Below, piece after piece: positions 5,855 to 13,194 of a stretch of DNA of 15,001 bases; positions within the stretch are counted from its first letter, which is position 1, and each line of letters starts with the position of its first letter. A program made the position numbers and the translations under genes. The stretch is taken from assembly GCA_030040595.1 (NCBI GenBank), contig JASHTL010000053.1, positions 1-15,001 of the forward strand, in the 5' to 3' direction. The notes under the pieces were generated by a model, which was not told the origin of the DNA, ran no database searches, and saw only the letters and a list, made by a program, of their open reading frames with translations. The stretch is from Microcaldota archaeon. GTDB taxonomy: Archaea > Micrarchaeota > Micrarchaeia > Micrarchaeales > CABMGC01.

Positions 5855-6631
5855 ATGTCAAAAAGGAAAGTTTTTACAGTTATTCTCTCCATGTTCTTCT
5901 TGGTAGGGAGCTTTCTATACAGCGGCGGCATCGGCCATGGGCAGGCATTATTTGGACATGTCCTGCAGAAAAAGAGCAGCAAGTCATCCTCTGACCAGGA
6001 ATCGGGCTATGCTTCTAACGAAAAGCGCACCAAGAAGCAATTGTCGCAATACTCGCTGTCAGGCACTGGCATTCTCGGCCAATCAGCCATGGAATACCTG
6101 ATGACGTATGGATGGGCCATACTGATAATCGCTATTGTACTGGGAGTCCTGTATTACCTAGGCGTATTCAGCCCTGCCGTAATAGGCCCTGCATGCACCG
6201 GAAGCGCTCCTTACGTCTGCGAGAATCCTTTGACACTCTCCACAAGCGGCACTGTTACCTTCACCATGGGCCAGGCGAGCGGCTCAACGCAGTACAACAT
6301 AGGGCTCTCATGCGCAGCCACTTCCACAAGTTCCGGGTTACCGTACTCAAGCGTAGGCAACGTCTTCTGGTACCCTGCCTCAAACGGCTTCATATCAAGC
6401 ACGGCAAACCAGATCTCACCGTCGCTCTCCCTCTCAAGCGGGGAGGAGCAGTCCATGTCAGGACTGCCATGCTACGATTCGAAAGGGGTGCCAATAGGCA
6501 GCATCCCCATAGGCACAGGGTTCACGGGCTACATATGGTATAATTATACAACAGGCAGCGGAACTGCTGTGGTAGGCACGAACCCGTGGATTACCTCAAG
6601 AATTGCCTCGATAAGCATAAAGGCAACATAG
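5855..6631 (+). CDS. Class III signal-peptide (archaeal type IV pilin-like) protein with a long leader
   Basis: Residues about 74-105 hold the class III signature: G then QSAMEYL, followed by the hydrophobic helix MTYGWAILIIAIVLGVLYYL. In other archaea such proteins are cut before the Gln by a dedicated prepilin peptidase (EppA) and assembled through the helix. The mature 185 or so residues are Ser/Thr/Gly-rich with four Cys (GPAC, YVCENP, GLSC, GLPCYD), suiting an extracellular domain with two disulfides. Unusually, the motif follows a 74-residue leader with its own N-terminal hydrophobic segment (about 6-25) and a basic/Ser-rich linker; usual leaders are short. The ATG at 5855 has GAGAGGT 8 nt upstream, and no credible internal start keeps the QS motif. 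It converges with the lyase gene, 26 nt away. Confidence 0.8.
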   Translation: MSKRKVFTVILSMFFLVGSFLYSGGIGHGQALFGHVLQKKSSKSSSDQESGYASNEKRTKKQLSQYSLSGTGILGQSAMEYLMTYGWAILIIAIVLGVLYYLGVFSPAVIGPACTGSAPYVCENPLTLSTSGTVTFTMGQASGSTQYNIGLSCAATSTSSGLPYSSVGNVFWYPASNGFISSTANQISPSLSLSSGEEQSMSGLPCYDSKGVPIGSIPIGTGFTGYIWYNYTTGSGTAVVGTNPWITSRIASISIKAT

Positions 6632-6657
6632 TCCCTACTGTCCAACGCGCAACTCTG

Positions 6658-8052
6658 CTAGCTGCGTTCCCCACCGGCCATGTTCTTCGGATTCAGTATC
6701 TTCGAGAGCTTCTTCTTGTCGAGAATCTTCATCTCCAGGCAGACCTGCATCACCGTCTTGTTCTCCCTGTAAGCGCGCTTGGCCACCTCAGCTGCCTTGC
6801 TGTATCCTATGTACTGGTTTAGAGCCGTGGCGATGGAGAGATCATCCTTCACGTGTTTCGATATATTCTTCCTCGAGGCCTCTACTCCCATTACGCACCT
6901 CTCCGCGAACGTGCTGACGCCGTTTGAGAGTATGCCTATGCTGAAGAGCGTGTCATAGGCTATCACCGGAGTGAAGACATTGAGCTCGAGCTGGGCCTCC
7001 TCCGCAGCGTTAGTCACCGCCCTTTCCATGCCCATGACCTGCAGGCATACCATGCCGAGCACCTCGGGAATGCTCGGGTTCACCTTCCCTGGCATTATCG
7101 AGGATCCCGGCATTATCGACGGGAGTATCAGCTCGTGCATCCCCGCCCTCGGGCCTGACGCAAGGAGCCTGAAGTCGTTTGCTATCTTCATGAGCACTAC
7201 GGCAGTTTCCTTCATCGCCTCGTTCAGCGCAAGCACCTCTATCCTGTTCTGCGTCGTCGCGAACCTGTTCCTGCTCTGCGTGAATTTCTCCCCTGTTATC
7301 CTGTCGAGCTCTGCGACTACGCCCTTCGAGTATGCCGATCCTGCGTTAAGTCCTGTCCCTACAGCCGTTCCGCCGATGGGCAGTTCGAGCAGTTCCGCTG
7401 CTGCGCTTTCTACTGCATCTGTGGCGCGCTCCACCTCCCCAGCGTATCCGTAGAATTCCTCGCCCAAAGTCATTGGCACAGCGTCCTGAAGGTGCGTCCT
7501 TCCTATCTTCACTATGCCTGAGAACTCCCTCGACTTTGCGTATAGAAGTATCTGGAGGTGCCTGAGCCGGGGAACGAGCCTCTTCTTCACCGCGAGCCTT
7601 GCCGCTATGTTGAGCGCCGACGGGTACGTGTCATTTGTGGACTGCGACATGTTGACATGGTCGTTGGGGTGCACTACTGCGTAGTCGCCCATCTTGCCCC
7701 CGAGTATTCCTATAGCAACGTTAGCCACTACCTCATTGACATTCATGTTTGTGCTTGTTCCTGCGCCTGCCTGGAATATGTCTATGGGAAATTGGCCATT
7801 ATCCTTCTTCTTAAGGAGTGCCTTGCACGCTTCCACTATCGCAGTCCCTCTCTTCCTGTCGAGCTTGCCTGCCTTCATGTTTGCCAGCGCCGCCGCCTCC
7901 TTGAGCATAAGATATGCGTCTATGAGCTCGGTTGGAACCCTTATCCCGGATATACGGAAATTCTCCAGGGTCCTTGCAGTGTCGGATCCGTAATAGGCGC
8001 CTTCAGGCACCTTTACGCTTCCCAGCGCATCCTTCTCTATTCTATATTTCAT
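6658..8052 (-). CDS. Class II fumarase / aspartate ammonia-lyase family enzyme
   Basis: This cytoplasmic homotetrameric lyase either interconverts fumarate and malate or releases ammonia from aspartate to give fumarate. At 464 residues it is full-length. The SS-loop signature GSSIMPGKVNP is at about 316-326 (catalytic Ser about 318), with TSTNMNVNEV at about 99-108 and RTHLQDAVPMTLG at 185-197. Several diagnostic positions look like aspartase: SQSTND rather than SQSSND, VNPSIPEV rather than VNPTQCEA, and GAGTSTNMN. IGGTAVGTGLN is fumarase-like. The ATG at 8052 is preferred over an upstream in-frame start at 8082 because it gives the family N-terminus (MKYRIEKDALG) and lies 4 nt after the iron-sulfur gene stop. 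It is last in the complex II operon, so its product or substrate is shared with that complex. Family assignment is certain; specificity is not. Confidence 0.93.
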   Translation of the reverse strand: MKYRIEKDALGSVKVPEGAYYGSDTARTLENFRISGIRVPTELIDAYLMLKEAAALANMKAGKLDRKRGTAIVEACKALLKKKDNGQFPIDIFQAGAGTSTNMNVNEVVANVAIGILGGKMGDYAVVHPNDHVNMSQSTNDTYPSALNIAARLAVKKRLVPRLRHLQILLYAKSREFSGIVKIGRTHLQDAVPMTLGEEFYGYAGEVERATDAVESAAAELLELPIGGTAVGTGLNAGSAYSKGVVAELDRITGEKFTQSRNRFATTQNRIEVLALNEAMKETAVVLMKIANDFRLLASGPRAGMHELILPSIMPGSSIMPGKVNPSIPEVLGMVCLQVMGMERAVTNAAEEAQLELNVFTPVIAYDTLFSIGILSNGVSTFAERCVMGVEASRKNISKHVKDDLSIATALNQYIGYSKAAEVAKRAYRENKTVMQVCLEMKILDKKKLSKILNPKNMAGGERS

Positions 8053-8056
8053 AGAG

Positions 8057-9055
8057 TCACTTCTTCTCCTCGTTTGCCACATTCTCCATCAGCTCGCCCT
8101 TGAGGAGCTGTATCGCTCCTGCAGGATCGACCCCCTTGGGACAGACCTTCGAGCATGCGCCTGCGAATTCGCATCCCCATACCCCGTCCAGCGTATCTAC
8201 CTCGAGCAATCTCTTTATGCCTTTCTGGTCGGCCTTGTCAGCGTGGTACCTGTACACCTGGGAAAGCGCCTGCGGTCCGACAAAATTGGGATTCGAGTTC
8301 ACAACAGGACACGCATCAAGGCAGAGTCCGCACATTATGCAGTAAGAGTAAGGAAGGAACTTGTCTATGTCCTCCCTGCTCAGTTTGTAAGGCTCCTTCG
8401 CGCTATACTTCTCTGCCTTGTCTGCGCGGTGTAGTCCCGGTTGCACGGATATGTGCCTCTCGAAGAAGTCATCGAAATCAGTGACGAGGTCCTTTAGAAG
8501 CGGATGGCCGTACATCGGCTCTACTGTTATCTCTCCGTCAGCCATCTTCTCGAATACGTTTGTTTCGCACGCGAGTGCAGGCTTGCCGTTTACAACCATG
8601 CCGCACGAGCCGCATATGCCCATCCTGCAGCTGTACCTGATTGCAAGCGTCGGATCCTTCTCGCTCTTTATGCTGAGCAGCGCGCCAAGTACTGTGGTAT
8701 TCTTATCCGCCTCGACCCTGTATGCTTCCCGCCTCATCGATTTGCTCTCGTTATCGAACCTGCTGACAGAGATGTTTACAATCTTTGTGCCTCTCCTCGC
8801 CATCTCAGCATGCGATGCAGACATCGCAGGCTCGTTGGTCTGCATGCTCACGTCGGCAATTTTGTGCGCTTTATGCACATAGACTTCCATGAAACCTATT
8901 GCTCCGAAGATGATCAGGCCCACCGCAGAGAGCGCAAGCAGAATGTCGCTGACGAGGTACGCGCCGTATAGCGTGCTTATCAGCCTAAGGTAAAGCAGGA
9001 TCGGCACGCCTATGAGCGATGCGTAAAGCAGTACCATGAATCGCGATGCCCTCAT
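8057..9055 (-). CDS. sdhB: Succinate dehydrogenase/fumarate reductase iron-sulfur subunit fused to two N-terminal membrane helices
   Basis: The protein has 332 residues; ordinary SdhB/FrdB have about 230-260. Residues 1-66 form two membrane helices (about 6-26 and 32-58), followed by a ~30-residue linker. The iron-sulfur subunit begins near 90. The [2Fe-2S] ligands are C143, C148, C151 and C163. C239, C242, C245, C249, C295, C301 and C305 supply the [4Fe-4S] and [3Fe-4S] clusters in the canonical seven-Cys pattern, as in E. coli SdhB and FrdB. The text CIMCGLCLDACP and GVWGCEFAGAC resembles FrdB more than SdhB, and the SdhB quinone-site Trp/His are absent. The ATG overlaps the anchor gene stop (ATGA). 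The frame is open further upstream, but that part is the shadow of the anchor gene. The helices probably replace a separate SdhD/FrdD. Confidence 0.93.
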   Translation of the reverse strand: MRASRFMVLLYASLIGVPILLYLRLISTLYGAYLVSDILLALSAVGLIIFGAIGFMEVYVHKAHKIADVSMQTNEPAMSASHAEMARRGTKIVNISVSRFDNESKSMRREAYRVEADKNTTVLGALLSIKSEKDPTLAIRYSCRMGICGSCGMVVNGKPALACETNVFEKMADGEITVEPMYGHPLLKDLVTDFDDFFERHISVQPGLHRADKAEKYSAKEPYKLSREDIDKFLPYSYCIMCGLCLDACPVVNSNPNFVGPQALSQVYRYHADKADQKGIKRLLEVDTLDGVWGCEFAGACSKVCPKGVDPAGAIQLLKGELMENVANEEKK

Positions 9056-9468
9056 CTTATCCACACCCAGAACATTACCACGAATCCGATCATCCACACT
9101 CCAAGCACAAGGTAGGGAAAGGCCCTGTAGGCGTCGAATGCTGACTTGTTCTTCACTGCAAAGTTCACAAAAGACTGGTTGAGGTCCTGCGATGAGAGGC
9201 CCCTGCTGAGTATGAGCGCAAAAGCCCTTGCCGTCTCGTATACCTGAGGAGTGATAAGCGCCCAGACGAGGAGGACAAGGGCATCGATGTACCACGCGTT
9301 TATATCGTGCGGCGCGAAGAGCAGCGTGCCGAGGACGGCTGCGCCCACCACGATGGACACGAAGATGAGGATTCTGTAGGCTACCATGTGGAGAAGGCCC
9401 TCCCTGTCGAAACCCGCCAGCCTGAATATGCTGCTTTGCCTTCCACGTATGTCGTATACCTCTTTCAT
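9052..9468 (-). CDS. sdhC: Succinate dehydrogenase/fumarate reductase membrane anchor subunit
   Basis: This 138-residue protein has three predicted membrane helices (about 33-52, 61-88, 118-137) and a ~20-residue cytoplasmic N-terminus. Its identity is inferred from position between the flavoprotein and iron-sulfur genes and from its size and helix count, which match FrdC/SdhC; sequence similarity is not obvious. The only His residues (27 and 54) lie at the helix edges, so the usual bis-His haem b ligands of SdhC are not evident. It starts 7 nt after the flavoprotein stop and overlaps the next gene by 4 nt. With the two helices on the iron-sulfur subunit the complex would have five helices rather than the usual five to six split between anchors. 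Confidence 0.8.
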   Translation of the reverse strand: MKEVYDIRGRQSSIFRLAGFDREGLLHMVAYRILIFVSIVVGAAVLGTLLFAPHDINAWYIDALVLLVWALITPQVYETARAFALILSRGLSSQDLNQSFVNFAVKNKSAFDAYRAFPYLVLGVWMIGFVVMFWVWIR

Positions 9469-9475
9469 ATGACCA

Positions 9476-11218
9476 TCAATAGACCCTTGGCTGCGGCTTC
9501 CATCTTGTGATCTTGACGGGAATGTAGCCTATCCTGTTCCCTGCCATTCCTTTCTGGACCAGCGTATGCTTCAGCCATCTCTTGTCATCCCTGTCCGGAT
9601 ATTCCCTGACTGCGTGCGCGCCCCTGCTCTCCGTCCTCCTCGACGCGCACTCCGCCACAAGCATGCCCAGGTCGATCATGCTACCTATCTCGAGCGCATC
9701 CCTTAAATTAGTGTTGTAGAGGCGCTTCTTGTCCTTTATGTAGACTCTTGAGAACCTGGATCTTATCCCTGATATTATCTTTTTAGCATGCGCCATGCTC
9801 GCCATCTCCCTGTACACATAAAGGTACTTGCCCATCGCGCCTTGCAGTTCGGCCAGCAGCGCATACGGGTCCTCGCCTCCGTCTCCGGAGAGCATCTCCT
9901 CTATCCTTCGCTCCTCCTCCCATGCTCTGTCAGTCGCGAAATTGCTCTGCCTTGTCCTGTTCTGCGCCACGTGCTTCGCGACAGCCTTGCCCACTATCCT
10001 GCCCCAGACCGCGCACTGGCTCAGCGAGTTGCTGCCAAGCCTGTTCGATCCGTGCACGCTGACACAAGCGCACTCTCCCGCAGCCCATAGACCTGTAGCG
10101 TGCCTGGGACCTGAGCCTAGCATGATGTTGCCGTGTATGTTCGTGTGTATGCCGCCCATCGTGAAGTGGGCTGCAGGACGAACAGGCAGCGGCTCTTTGG
10201 CAGGATCGATTCCCAGCATCTTCTTCGAGATATCACTTATCATCGGAAGCCTCTCGTCTATCAGCTTCTGGTCAAGGTGCATCAGGTCGAGGTGCACATA
10301 ATCCAGGCCTGAGAGCCTGTCCGAGAAGCCCCTGCCCTTCTGGATCTCCGTGACTATCGCCCTTGAGACGATATCCCTGGGCGCAAGCTCCATCTTCGAC
10401 TTTGCATACGTCTCCATGAAGCGCTTGCCGTCGGCATTCGTAAGGTGCGCTCCCTCTCCCCTTGCCGCCTCGGATATCAGGATCCCGCTCGGCACCAGAG
10501 CGGTGGGGTGGAACTGTACGAATTCCATGTCCTTGAGGGGAAGGCCGGACCTGTATGCAAGCGCTATTCCATCGCCTGTGCTTGAGTAAGACGTTGTGGT
10601 GAAGTCATAGACACGCGAGAACCCGCCGGTTGCTATCACGCACGCACCGGCCCTTATCAGCTTCGACTCTCCTGTGGCTATGTCAAGCGCGTGCACGCCA
10701 AGGAACTTTCCCTTGTTAATGATCAATGACGTGACTATGTGCTCGTGGAAGATCTCCACTCCCTTGTGCAGCGTGAGCTCGTCGTAAAGGGCGCGCATCA
10801 TGAAGAACCCTGTCTTGTCGGCTGCGAACGCGGTCCTAGGCACGCTCATGCCCCCGAATGCGCGCTCGTTGATGCGCCCGTCCTCGTTCCTGTTCCAAGG
10901 AACGCCAAGGTGCTCGAAGAACTTTATCTCATTAGGCGCGTTCCTGACAAGCATCTCGACGGCATCCTGGTCTGCAAGGTAATCCGACCCTTTTATTGTG
11001 TCGTATGCGTGCAGCTGCTCCGAGTCCTTGTTCTCAGTAGGATAGAGTACGCCGGATATGCCTCCCTCGGCAGCGACCGAATGGCTGCGCATTGCGTGTA
11101 TCTTTGAGACAAGTGCTATCCTGAGCTTTTCTGAGGATTCGAGCTCCGCGTGAATCGCAGAGGTCATGCCGGCTATGCCGCTTCCCAGCACTACAACGTC
11201 AAAGTCCAGCACCTGCAT
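9476..11218 (-). CDS. sdhA: Succinate dehydrogenase/fumarate reductase flavoprotein subunit
   Basis: This is the catalytic subunit, oxidising succinate or reducing fumarate at the cytoplasmic face. At 580 residues it is full-length. The dinucleotide-binding motif is VVVLGSGIAGMTSA (8-21). H46 in RSHSVAAEGGI is the expected site of covalent FAD attachment. Active-site segments are QFHPTAL (H237), RGEGAHL (253-259), LAPRDIVSR (279-286), HFTMGGI (351-357) and GSNRLGSNSL (390-399). The ATG at 11218 has AGGT about 7 nt upstream and a TATA element about 30 nt upstream, so it opens the operon. Sequence alone does not fix the physiological direction; the partner iron-sulfur subunit looks fumarate-reductase-like. 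Confidence 0.96.
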   Translation of the reverse strand: MQVLDFDVVVLGSGIAGMTSAIHAELESSEKLRIALVSKIHAMRSHSVAAEGGISGVLYPTENKDSEQLHAYDTIKGSDYLADQDAVEMLVRNAPNEIKFFEHLGVPWNRNEDGRINERAFGGMSVPRTAFAADKTGFFMMRALYDELTLHKGVEIFHEHIVTSLIINKGKFLGVHALDIATGESKLIRAGACVIATGGFSRVYDFTTTSYSSTGDGIALAYRSGLPLKDMEFVQFHPTALVPSGILISEAARGEGAHLTNADGKRFMETYAKSKMELAPRDIVSRAIVTEIQKGRGFSDRLSGLDYVHLDLMHLDQKLIDERLPMISDISKKMLGIDPAKEPLPVRPAAHFTMGGIHTNIHGNIMLGSGPRHATGLWAAGECACVSVHGSNRLGSNSLSQCAVWGRIVGKAVAKHVAQNRTRQSNFATDRAWEEERRIEEMLSGDGGEDPYALLAELQGAMGKYLYVYREMASMAHAKKIISGIRSRFSRVYIKDKKRLYNTNLRDALEIGSMIDLGMLVAECASRRTESRGAHAVREYPDRDDKRWLKHTLVQKGMAGNRIGYIPVKITRWKPQPRVY

Positions 11219-11238
11219 TATTACCTGATACTTATCTA

Positions 11239-11256
11239 TGATAAAATATAAAAAAT
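11239..11256. promoter_or_regulatory. Shared divergent TATA region (complex II operon / pilus ATPase)
   Basis: TGATAAAATATAAAAAAT is an AT-rich block between the divergent sdhA (ATG at 11218) and ATPase genes. Read on the minus strand, TTTATATTTTA lies about 25-30 nt before sdhA. Read on the plus strand, AAATATAAAAA predicts transcription starting near 11270-11276. The two promoters therefore overlap and may exclude one another. Confidence 0.5.
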
Positions 11257-11314
11257 AGAAAGGGAATTGCGCTCAATTAGGAATTTAAACCTTGCCGAAT
11301 TAGGTATAACAGGG

Positions 11315-12643
11315 ATGTTAGATATGGCAATGAAGCCTGACGAGTTTTATGATCTTGAACTGAGCGTCTTTACCGCGCTCGAGGGCAAGCTTGCAAACAT
11401 CACCACGGAGAGGGAACTGGACAGCTACGTGGAGAGGATAACCAGATCAATACACCCGACAGCGGCCAAGGAGGAGGTCGACGCCGTGATAAAGGACGCG
11501 AAGGCCTTCGGAGACATAGACAAGTACATCAACGACGACAACATAGAGGACGTGATGATAAACAACACTGCCAACATATTCGTGTACAAGGGCGACGTGG
11601 GCGAAGTGAAGGCGCCTGAGAAAGTTGCCACGAAGAAGGACCTTGCGCTCATGGTGGCGAGGATGAAGATGTACAATACCCACTCAGCCGCGAACAGGAA
11701 TATCTTCGACGTGCACCTGCCGAACGGATCTCGCGCAAACATAGTGGAGACGCCGCTGGGGTCAGACATAACGATAAGGAACTTCAAGAACCGGGCACTA
11801 AGCGTGCTGGACCTGATAAACGTAGAGGAGTTCAGCTACACCATGGCGGCAAGGCTCTGGCTCTACTCGGAGGGGCTAAGCATAAGGCCGGCTAACATAC
11901 TTCTTGGCGGAATGCCTGCAGCTGGAAAGACGACCCTGCTCAACTCAATGTTCAGCTTCTTCAGGCCCGAGCAGAGGGTGGCTGTGATAGAGGATACGTA
12001 TGAACTGAATACGGTCACGCAGGAGAACTGCGTAAGGCTTGAGACAAACATCGACATGTCCATGGAGGAGCTGGTGAAGAATACCCTGAGGATGAGGCCT
12101 GACATCATAATAATAGGCGAGGTCAGGGGTGCAGAGGCAGTAGACATGATGACTGCCATGAACATAGGCAAGGTCTGCCTAAGCACTATACATGCGAGCA
12201 CATCAAGGGAAATAGTCACCAGGCTGGAGCACGACCCAATGAACGTCAACAGGGATATAATACCCCTGATCGACGTGCTTGTCGTGATATCGAGGATAAG
12301 GCAGGGCAACTTCTACAAAAGGAAGATAACGCAGGTTTCCGAGATAGCTGGGATAGAGACGCAGGTGCTGCTCTCAGACCTTTACACGTACGACTACAAG
12401 ACGAGGAAAGGCTCCGACATACTGCCGAGCATAACATACAGGGACACGCTCGCAAAGCTTACCGGATACCCTCCAACAGAGATAATACTTGAGGAGCAGA
12501 GGCGCGCAAAGGTTCTTGAGAAGCTGAACGTGATAGGCGTGAGGGATCTCGCAGGCATAAACGAGTACTGCAAGGAGTACTACGACAACCAGGGCAAGGC
12601 CCTTGCGAAACTCGGACTGCAGGGTCTAGGCACGCTCGAGTGA
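11315..12643 (+). CDS. Type II/IV secretion system (archaeal pilus) ATPase
   Basis: This hexameric ATPase of the GspE/VirB11/TadA superfamily powers assembly of archaeal type IV pilus-like structures. The N-terminal domain comes first (DIDKYINDDNIEDVMIN, then HLPNGSRANIVETPLG). The motor domain follows, with Walker A GGMPAAGKTT (K about 205), Asp box EDTYEL, Walker B IIIIGEVRG (E about 269) and His box TIHAS (H about 293), numbered from the ATG at 11315 (442 aa). A TTG at 11267 would add 16 residues, but the TATA block at 11244-11254 puts transcription start downstream of it. The ATG has AGGT 9 nt upstream. No membrane platform gene (TadC-like) adjoins it: the next gene converges one base away. 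A functional link to the class III signal-peptide protein at 5855 is plausible. Confidence 0.93.
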   Translation: MLDMAMKPDEFYDLELSVFTALEGKLANITTERELDSYVERITRSIHPTAAKEEVDAVIKDAKAFGDIDKYINDDNIEDVMINNTANIFVYKGDVGEVKAPEKVATKKDLALMVARMKMYNTHSAANRNIFDVHLPNGSRANIVETPLGSDITIRNFKNRALSVLDLINVEEFSYTMAARLWLYSEGLSIRPANILLGGMPAAGKTTLLNSMFSFFRPEQRVAVIEDTYELNTVTQENCVRLETNIDMSMEELVKNTLRMRPDIIIIGEVRGAEAVDMMTAMNIGKVCLSTIHASTSREIVTRLEHDPMNVNRDIIPLIDVLVVISRIRQGNFYKRKITQVSEIAGIETQVLLSDLYTYDYKTRKGSDILPSITYRDTLAKLTGYPPTEIILEEQRRAKVLEKLNVIGVRDLAGINEYCKEYYDNQGKALAKLGLQGLGTLE

Positions 12644-12644
12644 C

Positions 12645-13190
12645 TCATCGTCTGGAAGCAAGATACCTCTTGAGCTTGAGCACCGCCTTCCTCCTGTGCG
12701 AGATCCTGTTCTTCTCCTCGGTTCCCATTTCTGCGAAGGTTTTCTTGCTCGAATCCGGGATGAAGAGGCAGTCGAACCCGAATCCGTCCGTGCCCCTCGT
12801 CCTGTCAGAGATGGTTCCGTGCACCCTGCCTGAGAAGCTTTTCAGGTCTTTCCCGTCATAGAACACGATGCATGATTCTGCAGTGGCGCGTTTGTCCTTA
12901 TAACCTCTGAGCATTCTGCATGTGCCATCATATCCGACTGTCATCTCCATGAACTTTATCAGAGCCCCAGGAAACCCGTTGAGCGCATTTATGTACAGCG
13001 CTGTGTCCTCGACTAACACAGGTTTCTTTACAATCGCATAGGCGCGCTTTGCCTTGTCCGCAGCCACGGTCTCAGCCCTTATGCCTTGTATCTCGTCCAG
13101 TTCCACGCTCCTGCTCTTTATCTCGATGCCGAGAAGCTGCCTTACCTCGTTGAGCTTTCCCTTGTTGGAAGTTATGAAGTAGATGTCCAT
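12645..13190 (-). CDS. rdgB: XTP/dITP diphosphatase (Ham1/RdgB family)
   Basis: This enzyme hydrolyses deaminated purine triphosphates (dITP, XTP) to monophosphate plus pyrophosphate, keeping them out of nucleic acids. At 181 residues it has family length. The N-terminal SNKGKLNEV is the substrate-binding TxNxxK-type motif. EDTALYINALNGFPG carries the catalytic/metal acidic residues, and TDGFGFDCLFIP followed by NRISHRRKA forms the base-recognition and phosphate-binding end. It starts 4 nt after the ftsY stop, so it is the last gene of the aIF6-pfdA-ftsY cluster. Its stop is one base from the convergent ATPase stop. Confidence 0.93.
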   Translation of the reverse strand: MDIYFITSNKGKLNEVRQLLGIEIKSRSVELDEIQGIRAETVAADKAKRAYAIVKKPVLVEDTALYINALNGFPGALIKFMEMTVGYDGTCRMLRGYKDKRATAESCIVFYDGKDLKSFSGRVHGTISDRTRGTDGFGFDCLFIPDSSKKTFAEMGTEEKNRISHRRKAVLKLKRYLASRR

Positions 13191-13194
13191 GAGA

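Noticed and set aside
8053..8082. Upstream in-frame start of the lyase giving ten extra residues
   Set aside because: It overlaps the end of the iron-sulfur gene and adds residues not seen in the family; the ATG at 8052 fits better.
9056..9295. An 80-codon in-frame upstream extension of the iron-sulfur subunit
   Set aside because: The added residues are Cys/Pro/Arg-rich and overlap the anchor gene in another frame; the ATG at 9055 with the ATGA overlap is the natural start.
11267..11314. TTG start giving 16 more residues on the secretion ATPase
   Set aside because: It lies upstream of the transcription start predicted from the TATA block, and the purine run before it is too close to serve as a Shine-Dalgarno site.
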